Origin: Polyangia bacterium
GTDB taxonomy: Bacteria > Myxococcota_A > Polyangia > Nannocystales > Nannocystaceae
Direction: 5' to 3'
Length of the DNA stretch: 64,000 bases
NCBI GenBank assembly: GCA_030424595.1
Contig: JAUHWG010000010.1
Coordinates: 124,001-188,000, forward strand
Each line of letters begins with the position of its first letter. The stretch's first letter is position 1. The notes under the pieces are model-generated. The model did no database searches. It was given only the letters and a program-made list of their open reading frames with translations, and was not told the DNA's origin. A program made the translations under genes and the position numbers. Positions 35,076-42,885 of the stretch are shown one piece after another.

Positions 35076-35918
35076 ATCCGCCCCGTCTGCCGCCCGGCCC
35101 TCGAGGTTCGCGCGGGCCTTGGCCCCGAGCCGGCTCAGGCCGATGTTCTGATCGAGGAGGCGCTTGCAGGGGACCGCGATCTCCCCGTCCGCGGTCCGCA
35201 GGATCACGCTGACGCCGAAGTAGCGGATGACCGTGCCCTCGATCCCGTCGACCCGGATCGAGTCGCCAGGGCGGGCCAGGCGACGCATGAAGTGACCGGC
35301 GACCAGGTTGTGGAAGGAGTGGCGGCTGCCGAGCGCAAAAGCGAGAGCGATCGCCGCCCCGCTGATCGAGGCGAAGGTGACCAGGAGGGTCTCCAAGAGC
35401 TCGGTCTCGATCCCCGCCTGATCGGCGGCGACGACCGCCGCGAGGGTCATCACCGCGTAGTAGACCAGGTTGCCGAGGACCTCCGGCTGCTCGACGTCGC
35501 CGCGACGACGGCCGACCCCGGTGGCGATCCGGCGGAGGAAGCCGGCGAGCGCAGCTCCGCCGACGAGGATCACCCCCGCGGCGACGAGGCGCGGGACGAA
35601 GCCGATGACCACCGCGACGCCGTCGCCGACGACCGTCAGGCCGAGGATGTCGGCCGCGGCCGCGCCGGTGATCAGCAGACCGGCGGCCCAGACCAGCGAG
35701 CCCATGAGGTGAGCGACGCCCTTGCGGATCCCGACCGCGTAGAGGAGGCGCGACGCCCCAGCCTTCTCCGCGAGCCCGTCGAGGCCGCTCTTGTCGATCG
35801 CCCAGCGGACCAGCCTGCGGGCGATCGCCGAGAGGATCAGGCCGCCGATGACCACGCCCAAGAAGAGCGCGATCTGGGGCCAGATCTTCATGAATTCACT
35901 GCGGATTGCGTCCAGCAT
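35058..35918 (-). CDS. Small-conductance mechanosensitive channel (MscS family)
   Basis: A 286-residue membrane protein. Four to five hydrophobic helices span residues 12-175 (IALFLGVVIGGLILSAIA, HLMGSLVWAAGLLITGAAAA, VVIGFVPRLVAAGVILVGGA, LVYYAVMTLAAVVAAD, LLVTFASISGAAIALAFALG). The last one has the Ala/Gly packing of the pore helix TM3. The soluble MscS beta domain follows: HNLVAGHFMRRLARPGDSIRVDGIEGTV, then FGVSVILRTADGEIAVPCKRLL. It gates open under membrane tension to release solutes after osmotic downshock. Its ATG directly abuts the stop of the small acidic gene (TAGATG on the minus strand), so the two are translationally coupled, downstream of an ECF sigma gene. Confidence 0.87.
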   Translation of the reverse strand: MLDAIRSEFMKIWPQIALFLGVVIGGLILSAIARRLVRWAIDKSGLDGLAEKAGASRLLYAVGIRKGVAHLMGSLVWAAGLLITGAAAADILGLTVVGDGVAVVIGFVPRLVAAGVILVGGAALAGFLRRIATGVGRRRGDVEQPEVLGNLVYYAVMTLAAVVAADQAGIETELLETLLVTFASISGAAIALAFALGSRHSFHNLVAGHFMRRLARPGDSIRVDGIEGTVIRYFGVSVILRTADGEIAVPCKRLLDQNIGLSRLGAKARANLEGRAADGADLEEDA

Positions 35919-36281
35919 CTAGTCGTTCTCCTTGTCGCCATCCCCTGGGGGAGGCGCTGATCTCAGCTCATCGTCGCGCTCGGCCGCGTCGGCGTCCGAG
36001 CCTGAGCCCGAGTCCCCGTCCGACTCCCCCGCCGAGCCCGAGTCCGAGCCCCCGTCCGCCGGCCGTCGGCGCAGCAGCGACACCGCGACGTTGGTCGACT
36101 CGATCGCGACCGAGGTGAAGAGCGCCATCGCGCTCGGCGGCCGCACCTCGTGGCTCGCCGCGACCTGATCGAGCTCGCCCTTGACCCGATCCCCGAAGTC
36201 GGCCGCGATCGCGACGACCTCCTCGCGGAAGACCTCGAAGACGGAGTGGATCCAGTCTGACTCAAGCTCTTCCGTGTCCAC
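35919..36281 (-). CDS. Small acidic-tailed protein between sigma factor and MscS genes
   Basis: A 120-residue protein with no recognised family. Residues 1-75 are helical (WIHSVFEVFREEVVAIAADFGDRVKGEL and MALFTSVAIESTNVAVSLLRR); the second helix is fairly hydrophobic but not clearly membrane-spanning. Residues 76-120 are a disordered tail of Asp, Gly, Ser and Glu. Its start lies 20 bases inside the end of the sigma-factor gene and its stop touches the MscS start, so it is the middle member of a tightly coupled operon. By position it may be the partner or regulator of the ECF sigma factor, since no classical zinc or membrane anti-sigma is present, but this is only inference. Confidence 0.65.
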   Translation of the reverse strand: MDTEELESDWIHSVFEVFREEVVAIAADFGDRVKGELDQVAASHEVRPPSAMALFTSVAIESTNVAVSLLRRRPADGGSDSGSAGESDGDSGSGSDADAAERDDELRSAPPPGDGDKEND

Positions 36282-36858
36282 TTGGATCCCCTCCCTTCTT
36301 CTCGTAGATCCGCTGGAACTCGGCCCGCGCCCTGGAGAGCCGCATCTTCGCCGCAGACTCGCCGATCTCTAAAACTCCGGCGATCTCCTTGACCGGCAGC
36401 TCCTCGACAAAGCGGAGGACCATGATCTCGCGGTAGGGGTAGGCGAGCTCCCCCAGCACCTGCTTGAGCAGGTCTCGCCCCTCGACCGCCCCGGAGATCG
36501 GCGCGACGTTGTGGGCTGCGAGCATCCCGCTGCGCTCCTCATAGCGCGCCCTCGTCTTCGCGTCGCGGCGATGGTTGAAGGCGAGGCGCCGGGCCAGGAC
36601 CCGCAGCCAGCCGCGGAAGCGGCTGCCGTCGCCGCAGCTCTCGATCGCCAGGAAGGCCCGGATGAAGGCCTCTTGGGCGACGTCCTCGGCGTCGCTCTGG
36701 CTGCCGAGGAGATGCATGAGCAGGCGGACGAGCCATTGTTGATGACGATCGACGAGCTTCTCAAAGGCGAGCTGGCCGGCGAGGCCTCGTTTGCCGGCGA
36801 CCCTCACGAGGGTCGCGTCGTCAGTGGTGGTGGTCATCGGCTCCGGCAAGACCGTCAC
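36262..36858 (-). CDS. ECF-family RNA polymerase sigma factor
   Basis: A 198-residue sigma factor. Region 2 spans about 28-100, with the -10-recognition segment SQSDAEDVAQEAFIRAFLAIESC and FRGWLRVLARRLAFNHRRD. A linker follows, then region 4 at about 130-185 (YREIMVLRFVEELPVKEIAGVLEIGESAAKMRLSRARAEFQ) with a clear helix-turn-helix. GTG 36858 is the longest start; ATG 36837 (MTTTTDD) is the alternative. It probably directs RNA polymerase to stress promoters. It shares a minus-strand set with an aquaporin upstream (121 bases before) and a small acidic protein and MscS channel downstream (overlapping), which suggests control of osmotic or envelope response. Confidence 0.92.
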   Translation of the reverse strand: MTVLPEPMTTTTDDATLVRVAGKRGLAGQLAFEKLVDRHQQWLVRLLMHLLGSQSDAEDVAQEAFIRAFLAIESCGDGSRFRGWLRVLARRLAFNHRRDAKTRARYEERSGMLAAHNVAPISGAVEGRDLLKQVLGELAYPYREIMVLRFVEELPVKEIAGVLEIGESAAKMRLSRARAEFQRIYEKKGGDPSGHGRA

Positions 36859-36979
36859 CGAAGGCGACGTTCATCGCCCATTTCCCCCCACCGCCCGCAG
36901 GAGTCAAGAAAGCGCCACAAGCGGGCTATCCAGACCCCTCCTCCCGCGAGTCGCGCTCGCGAGAGAGGACCTCGAGCCC

Positions 36980-37621
36980 TCAGCCGACCGCCGAGTCCTG
37001 CGGGTGCTGAAGGCGGTAGACGGCGGCAGCAAGACCCGCCCCAGCGATCGGACCGACGGCGTAGAGCCAGACGTGGGCGATCTCTGCGCGACCGATCGCG
37101 ACGAGGGCGGGGCCAAGGCCGACCGCGGGGTTGAACGCGCCGCCGGAGACAGATCCGCCGGCGAAGGCGGCGACGACGACGGTGAAGCCGATCGCGAGGC
37201 CGTAGAAGGAGTTGCCTGAGACCTTGTCGTCGGTGGCGACGTTGAGGACGACGAGGCAGAGGGCGAAGGTGAAGACAAGCTCGACGACGAGGGCGGAGAG
37301 GACGTCAACACCGGCACCGGGCGCGGCGACGAAGACCTGGCTGGTGATCGGCCCGGCGACCAGCGCTGCGAGCATCGCCCCGGCGATCTGGAAGGCGACG
37401 TACATCAGCCCGTCGGTGCCGCCGATGCTCCCGCGGAGGTAGACGGCGAGGGTGACCGCCGGGTTGTAATGGCCGCCGGAGATATGACCGCCCATGTAGA
37501 CCACGCACATCAGCGCCGCGCCGATGACCAGGGGCGCGAGAGCCCCGGCGTTGGCGACCGCGAGCGCGATGCTGAAGACGAAGAGGAACGTGCCTACGAG
37601 CTCAGTGATGTAGTTCTTCAT
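36980..37621 (-). CDS. Aquaporin/MIP channel with unusual second NPA box
   Basis: A 213-residue integral membrane protein with six helices and two half-helices. The first NPA box is at 53-55 (GGHYNPAVTLAV) and the second at 164-166 (GGAFNPAVGLGP). In water-selective and glycerol-selective family members the residue after the second NPA is Arg, part of the aromatic/arginine filter; here it is Val167, so pore selectivity may differ. The length is that of bacterial aquaporins (about 210-240). It conducts water or a small neutral solute across the inner membrane. It is the first gene of a minus-strand set with ECF sigma, small acidic and MscS genes. TGGAAT lies six bases before the ATG. Confidence 0.9.
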   Translation of the reverse strand: MKNYITELVGTFLFVFSIALAVANAGALAPLVIGAALMCVVYMGGHISGGHYNPAVTLAVYLRGSIGGTDGLMYVAFQIAGAMLAALVAGPITSQVFVAAPGAGVDVLSALVVELVFTFALCLVVLNVATDDKVSGNSFYGLAIGFTVVVAAFAGGSVSGGAFNPAVGLGPALVAIGRAEIAHVWLYAVGPIAGAGLAAAVYRLQHPQDSAVG

Positions 37622-37773
37622 GTCGGGATTCCACTAGCCATGACACACCCCGAGCGACCAACGTCACAAACAAAATGTCCCCAGATGAACGGCCTCGTCC
37701 GACCCCCCGTTCGCGAGCGCTCGGGCGATCACCGTGCGGCGACGAGGGCTGCCCCCACCCGACGATGCCAGTG

Positions 37774-37779
37774 TAGGCT
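37774..37779 (+). promoter_or_regulatory. TANNNT hexamer (TAGGCT), probable leaderless -10
   Basis: TAGGCT, six bases (GGCGTC), ATG at 37786. Confidence 0.5.
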
Positions 37780-37785
37780 GGCGTC

Positions 37786-38676
37786 ATGGATCTTCACGGC
37801 TCGGCCCGCAGAGCGGGACGGCGGCGCTTCGCGGCTGATCTGGCCCGCACGCTCCTGCTCGCGCCGCTCCTCGACCTCCTCGTCGACGCGCAGGCGCTCG
37901 CCGGCGACGCTCATCCCCGCGCCGAGGCGCTCCGGGAGCGGCTCGCCCGGCTCTCGACCGCGCTGCGGGCAGGCGAGCTCGATCCTCAGGGCTGGCAGCG
38001 GGCGAGCGCGACCCTCTGCGCCGACATCCGCGACTCTCCGCTCCTGCGCGAGCTAAGGGTCGAACGCCTCGTCGAACGCCTCGACGACGACCCCAGGCGC
38101 CCCCGCTCGTGGAACCTCGACCGCGAGCCCGGCCTCCCGGCGACCGCTGGGGTCCGCGATCGGCTCTTCATCTTCGGCCGTGGCGAGGCGATCGTCCCCC
38201 ACGGGCACGACAACCTGGTCTCGCTCTTCATCGTCCTCCGCGGGCGCTTCCGCGCGCGTCACTACGACAGGCTCGCGGACACCCGCTCCCATATCGTCAT
38301 TCGCCCGACGATCGACCGCGAGGTCGAGACCGGCGCCCTGACCTCGGTCTCCGAGGCCCAAGATAATGTTCATTGGTACACCTCGCGCTCGGAGGGCGCG
38401 CTCCTCTACAACCTCAGCGTCGACCTCAGCGCTCGCTCCCGTCGCCCGCAGGCCCGGCCCGGACGGGTCTATCTCGACCCTGAGGGTGTCCATCACCCAG
38501 ACGGGACGATCCTCGCGCCCCGCAGCGATCGCCGGAGCCTGCAGGAGAAGTACGACGCGCCCGCCCCCGCGCAGTCCCACGCCGTCGATGTGAACGCGGG
38601 CCCGACCGACGACAAGCCCGATGACGAGCGCACCGAGCGGGGCCACACTGTCGATCGGACCCTGCGGTCAGGTTGA
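37786..38676 (+). CDS. Cupin-like hypothetical protein
   Basis: A 296-residue soluble protein. Residues 1-110 are helical and basic. From about 115 (RDRLFIFGRGEAIVPHGHDN, VSLFIVLRGRFRARHYDRL) comes a double-stranded beta-helix pattern with a His-x-His pair typical of cupin motif 1, and later DNVHWYTSRSEGALLYNLSVDL as a possible motif 2. This suggests a metal-binding cupin related to cysteine-dioxygenase-type folds, but the usual Glu of motif 1 is not clear. The C-terminal 60 residues are polar and disordered. It has no recognised family name and no obvious partner; the aquaporin gene lies divergently 164 bases away. TAGGCT is six bases before the ATG. Confidence 0.6.
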   Translation: MDLHGSARRAGRRRFAADLARTLLLAPLLDLLVDAQALAGDAHPRAEALRERLARLSTALRAGELDPQGWQRASATLCADIRDSPLLRELRVERLVERLDDDPRRPRSWNLDREPGLPATAGVRDRLFIFGRGEAIVPHGHDNLVSLFIVLRGRFRARHYDRLADTRSHIVIRPTIDREVETGALTSVSEAQDNVHWYTSRSEGALLYNLSVDLSARSRRPQARPGRVYLDPEGVHHPDGTILAPRSDRRSLQEKYDAPAPAQSHAVDVNAGPTDDKPDDERTERGHTVDRTLRSG

Positions 38677-38753
38677 GCGAGGGGCCGAAGCGAAGGGGCG
38701 CCGCCGCCCACGACCACCACGGCCTCAACCTCGAGGCGCAGCGCTAGCTGCCC

Positions 38754-40907
38754 CTACTCGTTGTACCAGCGGCTGACGATGAGATCGCCCACGTCGTAGT
38801 CGCCGCTCCCGTCGAGCACCACATAGGCCGCGGGGAAGAGATAGAAGGGCCCCCAGACGTGCTCCGACTGCTCATAGAGATCCCGCTCATCGTGGGGGGC
38901 GACCGCGATAGCGCCGCGCGCCCGCCCCTCGCCCCGGAGCTGTCCGCCGCGCCCGGTCTTCCGCCAGCGCTCCCCCACCCTGACGTCAAAGCCCTGCACC
39001 TCGCGGCGGGGTATGCCCTCGTCCGGGACGAGTCGACCGCGGATCGTGTAGTCCTCGGCCGGCACCGGCTCGGGCGCGCGACCCATCAACCAAGTGCCGA
39101 CATTGTCGCCCGTGACGACCAATAGCGGCCCTGCCTCCCCGCCCCCGCCGACGACCTCGACCGAGAATTCTCCGGCGACCGAGTACTCGACCGCAGGGTC
39201 GCCGGTCACAGCGTCGAGGGCGACCAAGATCTCGCCGCCGCGGGAGGTGTAGACCGCGTCCTCGTCGGCGACGAGAACGCCGACGTCGAGCTTGGCCCGC
39301 CGCCAACGCACCGCTCCGGTCTCGAGATCGATCGCGCTCAGCGTCGCGAGGCCCTCCTTCGTCGGCTTGCCAAACCCGTAGAGGACACCGCCGGCGATCG
39401 ACCCCGCCGAGACCCCGCCGTCGTCGTGGCTGCGACCCCAACGGCAGCCCCTCTCCGCCTCAGGCCGGGCGATGCGGCCGACCTCCTCGCCGCTGCTCGG
39501 GTCGATCGCCCGGATCGCGCTCTCCCCCTCGACGACGAGCTGACCGTCGCCGTAGGCCACGCCGCAGCCCTCCGCGAGCGGCACCTGCGACCAGAGGATC
39601 GCCCCAGAGACCAGATCAAACGCCATCACCCCGCGATCGCCCTGGGCGTAGCCTCGCTCGCCGTCGGTCCACAGGCCGTCGAGGCGACGGATCTCTGCAG
39701 CGTCTCCGCCCTCGATCCGCCAGACCTCGGCGCCGTCGCCTAGGGCGAAGCCCACCAGGCTGTCGGCCTTGTCCCCGTAGATCGCGACGACGAAGGTCTG
39801 CCGGCCTGTGATGTCGAGGTAGGAGCTGCCGTAGGCGGAGAGGTCCTGCTCCCAGGCGATCTTGGTCCGGGCCCGATCGAGGGCGACGAGCTGACGGGAG
39901 CTCGACCATCCGCCCCGCCACAGGGTCTTCGCCCCGAGCGGCACCGCCGGGCTGAGGTGCTTGAGCGCCTCCGGCAGGGCGCTCGTCCGCAGCGGATCAC
40001 GCAGGCCCAGCGCCGAGGCGGCGGCCGGCTCCGCCTCGATGTAGCGATCGCCGAGCGGCCACCAGCTCCCTCCCCCGCGGGAGAAGATCGCGAGGTTCGC
40101 GAGGGGCCGGCTCGGCTCCTGGGTCGCGGGCAGCTCCGCCAAGAGCGGCAGCTCCCGCGGCGTGGAGCCGAGCCGCCGCCAACGACCGAGCGCCGGCGTG
40201 AGCACCTGCGTCCGCGGGGCGACGGCGCAACGCACCCCACGGGCGACCGCGGGCGGGACCTCCCCGGAGCGGAGCGGCAGGAGCTCCCCCGCGGCCGGCA
40301 GCGCGGTCGACCAATCGCGCCCGAGGAGCGCGCCGCTCGCAGCCTCGCTCGCCGTCGCCTCGCGATCGACGACCCACTCCGCGACGTTGCCGACCAGATC
40401 GAGAACCCCCTGCGGGCTCGCCCCCGCGGGCGCCGAGCCGACCCTGCAGGTCCCCTGCTCCGCGCTCCGGCCGACGCAGGCGCGGCTCAGGTCGACGCGC
40501 TCCGTCCCCCACGGATAGGGGAACGCCCGCTCCCGCCCCCCGGCAGCCCAGGCCCACTCCGCCGCCTTGGGCAGGCGCTTGCCGAGCCATCCGCAGTAGG
40601 CCGTGGCCTGGGCGAAGTCGACGCAATTGACCGGATCTTCGCCGCTCTCGCTGCTCATCAGGGTGCAGGAGCTCGGCCGCTCGCCGAGCGCGGGCGTGCA
40701 GGAGCCGGCGTCGATGCAGGCGCTGTAGCCCGCGGCCGTGACCTCCTCGACGTCGAGGCAGAAGCCTCCGATCATCTTCCCGCTGAGGCGACCGCCCTCG
40801 ACATGCACCATCCCTGAGGGACAGAGCTCCGCGGGCTCCCGCGCCGGCTCATGGGGAGCGCAGGCCAGGGCCGTCAAGAGCAGCAGAGGGGCACGACCGC
40901 GGATCAT
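38754..40907 (-). CDS. Lipoprotein: FGE/SUMF1-like domain fused to a PQQ-type propeller
   Basis: A 717-residue protein with lipobox LTALAC (Cys16, followed by APHEP). Residues 30-235 are a formylglycine-generating-enzyme/sulfatase-modifying domain: MVHVEGG, GGFCLDVEEVTAAGYSAC, NCVDFAQATAYCGWLGKRLPKAAEW, YPWG and DLVGNVAEWVVD. The active-site Cys pair region normally near the end of this domain (RGGSF-x-C type) is replaced by plain sequence ending RGVRCAV, so catalysis is doubtful. From about 240 on is a WD40/PQQ-like propeller: blades with TLWRGGWSSSRQLVALDR, QTFVVAIYGDKADSLVGFALGDG, GVMAFDLVSGAILWSQ, SAIDLETGAVRWRR and EILVALDAVTGD. The tail has a small beta domain. TAGGCT lies six bases before the ATG. 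Confidence 0.8.
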   Translation of the reverse strand: MIRGRAPLLLLTALACAPHEPAREPAELCPSGMVHVEGGRLSGKMIGGFCLDVEEVTAAGYSACIDAGSCTPALGERPSSCTLMSSESGEDPVNCVDFAQATAYCGWLGKRLPKAAEWAWAAGGRERAFPYPWGTERVDLSRACVGRSAEQGTCRVGSAPAGASPQGVLDLVGNVAEWVVDREATASEAASGALLGRDWSTALPAAGELLPLRSGEVPPAVARGVRCAVAPRTQVLTPALGRWRRLGSTPRELPLLAELPATQEPSRPLANLAIFSRGGGSWWPLGDRYIEAEPAAASALGLRDPLRTSALPEALKHLSPAVPLGAKTLWRGGWSSSRQLVALDRARTKIAWEQDLSAYGSSYLDITGRQTFVVAIYGDKADSLVGFALGDGAEVWRIEGGDAAEIRRLDGLWTDGERGYAQGDRGVMAFDLVSGAILWSQVPLAEGCGVAYGDGQLVVEGESAIRAIDPSSGEEVGRIARPEAERGCRWGRSHDDGGVSAGSIAGGVLYGFGKPTKEGLATLSAIDLETGAVRWRRAKLDVGVLVADEDAVYTSRGGEILVALDAVTGDPAVEYSVAGEFSVEVVGGGGEAGPLLVVTGDNVGTWLMGRAPEPVPAEDYTIRGRLVPDEGIPRREVQGFDVRVGERWRKTGRGGQLRGEGRARGAIAVAPHDERDLYEQSEHVWGPFYLFPAAYVVLDGSGDYDVGDLIVSRWYNE

Positions 40908-40913
40908 CCGCGG

Positions 40914-40919
40914 AGCCTA
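40914..40919 (-). promoter_or_regulatory. TANNNT hexamer (TAGGCT), probable leaderless -10
   Basis: Minus-strand TAGGCT, six bases (CCGCGG), ATG at 40907. This is the same hexamer and spacing as the cupin gene. Confidence 0.5.
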
Positions 40920-41192
40920 CCAGGCTCAGGTAACCGCCGACAGCGAGGGAGCGCCCGTTCGGGCGACACGCCGCCAGCAAGAGGAGCACGGGCGAGAGGG
41001 CCGCTCCTCCGAGGAGCTGCAGCGACGCCCATGGACAGGCTCGCCGCGGTCTTGCGAGAGGCCTCGCGGGGGCTCGCCGCGACGAATCGCCGCCGCCGGT
41101 GGTAGCGTAGGAATGAGGCGCTCGGCTCAGACGTACCTCATCTCCGATCTCGTTCGGACCCCTGGTGTCACCGCAGCCGGCACCCTTCACCG

Positions 41193-41234
41193 CCGAACCA
41201 TTCTCGAAGCCGAACCATTCTCGAAGCCGAACCA
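41193..41234 (+). repeat. 17-base direct repeat, 2.5 copies, upstream of HIT gene
   Basis: CCGAACCATTCTCGAAG occurs twice in tandem and then starts a third time (CCGAACCA). Each unit contains the small palindrome TTCTCGAA. It ends 15 bases before the HIT gene ATG, so it could be an operator. Confidence 0.8.
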
Positions 41235-41249
41235 CGCAGCACCGCGACG

Positions 41250-41753
41250 ATGCCGACCCTGATCAGCCGCGACGAGGCCCTTCGCCGGATCCGATCCGAG
41301 GGAGGTCGCCCCGAGTGCCTCATGTGCTCGATCATCGACCGCCAGGTCGGCGAGGTCCACGTGATCTACGAGGACGCGACCTCGCTCGTCATGCTCCCCC
41401 GCTACGTCCGCCGCTGGGGCCACGTCATGATCGTCCCCAAGGCCCACGTCCTGAGCTTCGCCGACGCGAGCCCTGAGCTCTGGGCGGAGACCTCTGCCCT
41501 CGCCCACCGCGCGGCGCGGATCGTCGAAGCCGTGATGAGACCGCGGCGCTGCTACATGGCGTCGACCGGCAGCAGCGCGGGCGAGCTCACCCAGAGCTCG
41601 CGCCACCTCCACGTCCACGTCGTCCCCCTCTACAGCGCCGACGACCGGCCGAGCGACATCTTCTCCTGGACCGCCGGGGTCTACGTCGGCGATCCCCACG
41701 AGTGGGCGACGCTGCGGCAGCGCTACGTCGACGCATGGTCGCGCACCGCCTAG
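41250..41753 (+). CDS. HIT-family hydrolase/nucleotidyl transferase
   Basis: A 167-residue protein with the histidine triad HLHVHVVPL (His119, His121, His123) and the usual upstream strands of the fold (CLMCSIID, HVIYEDATSLVMLPRYVRRWGHVMIVPKAHVLSF). HIT proteins hydrolyse or transfer nucleoside monophosphates from substrates such as AMP-lysine, ADP-ribose-like compounds and diadenosine polyphosphates. A Cys pair at positions 23 and 26 (CLMC) could bind zinc, as in the bacterial zinc-binding Hint branch. It is cytoplasmic. The tail (DPHEWATLRQRY) is longer than in basic HinT. No operon partner is evident. Confidence 0.9.
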   Translation: MPTLISRDEALRRIRSEGGRPECLMCSIIDRQVGEVHVIYEDATSLVMLPRYVRRWGHVMIVPKAHVLSFADASPELWAETSALAHRAARIVEAVMRPRRCYMASTGSSAGELTQSSRHLHVHVVPLYSADDRPSDIFSWTAGVYVGDPHEWATLRQRYVDAWSRTA

Positions 41754-41928
41754 CGGCCGTCGGGGCGATCGCGCCCGAACCCCTCCGGCCCCCGAAACCG
41801 GAACCCGGAACCCGGAACCGGGGGGATCGCACGACAGCCCTGTCGTGCAGGGGACGGCGCTGCCGCCAGGCATCCCCCTAGACGACGAGACTCCGGCTTG
41901 TACCGGTCTCCGTGCGACCTCTCAGGAC

Positions 41929-41944
41929 TGGCACGCATCCTGCT
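41929..41944 (+). promoter_or_regulatory. Sigma-54-like promoter sequence
   Basis: TGGCACG-CATC-CTGCT matches the TGGCACG-N4-TTGCW consensus with one mismatch. It would start transcription about three bases before the ATG at 41958, which is very close, so chance is possible. Confidence 0.35.
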
Positions 41945-41957
41945 CTGTCACGACACC

Positions 41958-42770
41958 ATGCGCCGCTCCTCGATCGCCCTCGCCCTCGCCTCCTCGCTCT
42001 CCCTCACCTTCGCCTGCACCCAGGACGAGGGCGACATCCAGGCCGAGCCCTGCGAGATGGAGGGGGAGCAGGACGAGTGCGACGGCGGCGTCTACTACTG
42101 CGCCCGCGATGCCGACACCTTCGACCTCGAGTGGAGCGCCTGCGTCGACCCCGACGAGGTCGAGTGTGTCCCGGGTGATAGCGACGCGTGCGTCCTCTTC
42201 AGCGGCGTCCCTGGCTGGCTGGAGGTCGAGGGGACGACCCCGCTGGTCCTCGTCTTCGACGATGCGCCGGTCACCTACGCCGCCGTCCCGGCGAGCGCCG
42301 CCAGCTTCGACATCGACACCACCGGCGTCTGCGGGGCGCCGGCCTGGCCGACCGCCAACACCCCCTGGCTCGCGCTCGACCGCGACCACAGCGGCTCGAT
42401 CGAGGCCGGCCACGAGCTCTTCGGATCCGGCTCTCGGCTCGCCAACGGCGCCCGCGCGCCGCAGGGCTTCGCCGCCCTCGCCGAGCTCGACAGCGACGGC
42501 GACGGCCGGATCACCGGCGCCGACGCGAGCTTCGCCGACCTCACCCTCTGGGGCGATCACGACGCCGACCGTCGCTCGAGCCCCTGGGAGCTGACCGACA
42601 TCGCGGCCGCCGGGATCCTCTCGATCGACCTCGACTACAGCTCCGACGCCCGCCGCTGCGACGCCCGGGGGAACTGCGAGATCGAGCGGGCCTCCTTCGA
42701 GTATCGCGACCGCTACGGCGTCGTCCGCAGCGGTGAGGTCGTCGACATCCACGTCATCTGCGAGGAGTAG
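41958..42770 (+). CDS. EF-hand-like lipoprotein, function unknown
   Basis: A 270-residue protein. ATG 41958 gives a lipoprotein signal (TFAC, Cys20, followed by TQDE). Four further Cys in residues 35-75 may form disulfides. Two EF-hand-like loops are visible: DRDHSGSIEAGHELFG (about 135-150) and DSDGDGRITGADASFADL (about 176-193). The C terminus has the block RGNC-x-IERASFEYRDRYGVVRSGEVVDIHV. A relic of the same C-terminal block occurs at about 51 kb on the minus strand, so this belongs to a duplicated family. A Ca-binding surface protein is the best guess. The longer frame start at 41898 is rejected because it precedes the signal peptide. A sigma-54-like element is just upstream. Confidence 0.72.
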   Translation: MRRSSIALALASSLSLTFACTQDEGDIQAEPCEMEGEQDECDGGVYYCARDADTFDLEWSACVDPDEVECVPGDSDACVLFSGVPGWLEVEGTTPLVLVFDDAPVTYAAVPASAASFDIDTTGVCGAPAWPTANTPWLALDRDHSGSIEAGHELFGSGSRLANGARAPQGFAALAELDSDGDGRITGADASFADLTLWGDHDADRRSSPWELTDIAAAGILSIDLDYSSDARRCDARGNCEIERASFEYRDRYGVVRSGEVVDIHVICEE

Positions 42771-42806
42771 AGCAGCAACTCGGACGACCCGCGGCTAGCA
42801 CATCGA

Positions 42807-42861
42807 GGAGCGCCCCGCGGCGCTCTCCGTCGACGACGGAGAGCTGGCCGCGAGGCGCTCC
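42807..42861 (+). terminator. Long hairpin between convergent genes
   Basis: The 55-base sequence folds into a long imperfect stem: GGAGCGCC pairs with GGCGCTCC at the base, CGCGG with CCGCG inside it, and CTCTCCGTC with GACGGAGAG at the top around a 3-base loop. It lies between a plus gene ending 42770 and a minus gene ending 42886 and could stop both. Confidence 0.65.
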
Positions 42862-42885
42862 AAGAGCGAGCAGAGCCCGTAGGCT

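Larger units (their letters stand above)
40908..41249 (+). other. 342-base intergenic region between divergent genes
   Basis: It holds the TAGGCT box of the minus-strand gene at one end and a 2.5-copy, 17-base direct repeat near the HIT gene at the other. In between there is GC-rich sequence with no recognised gene or RNA. Confidence 0.45.
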
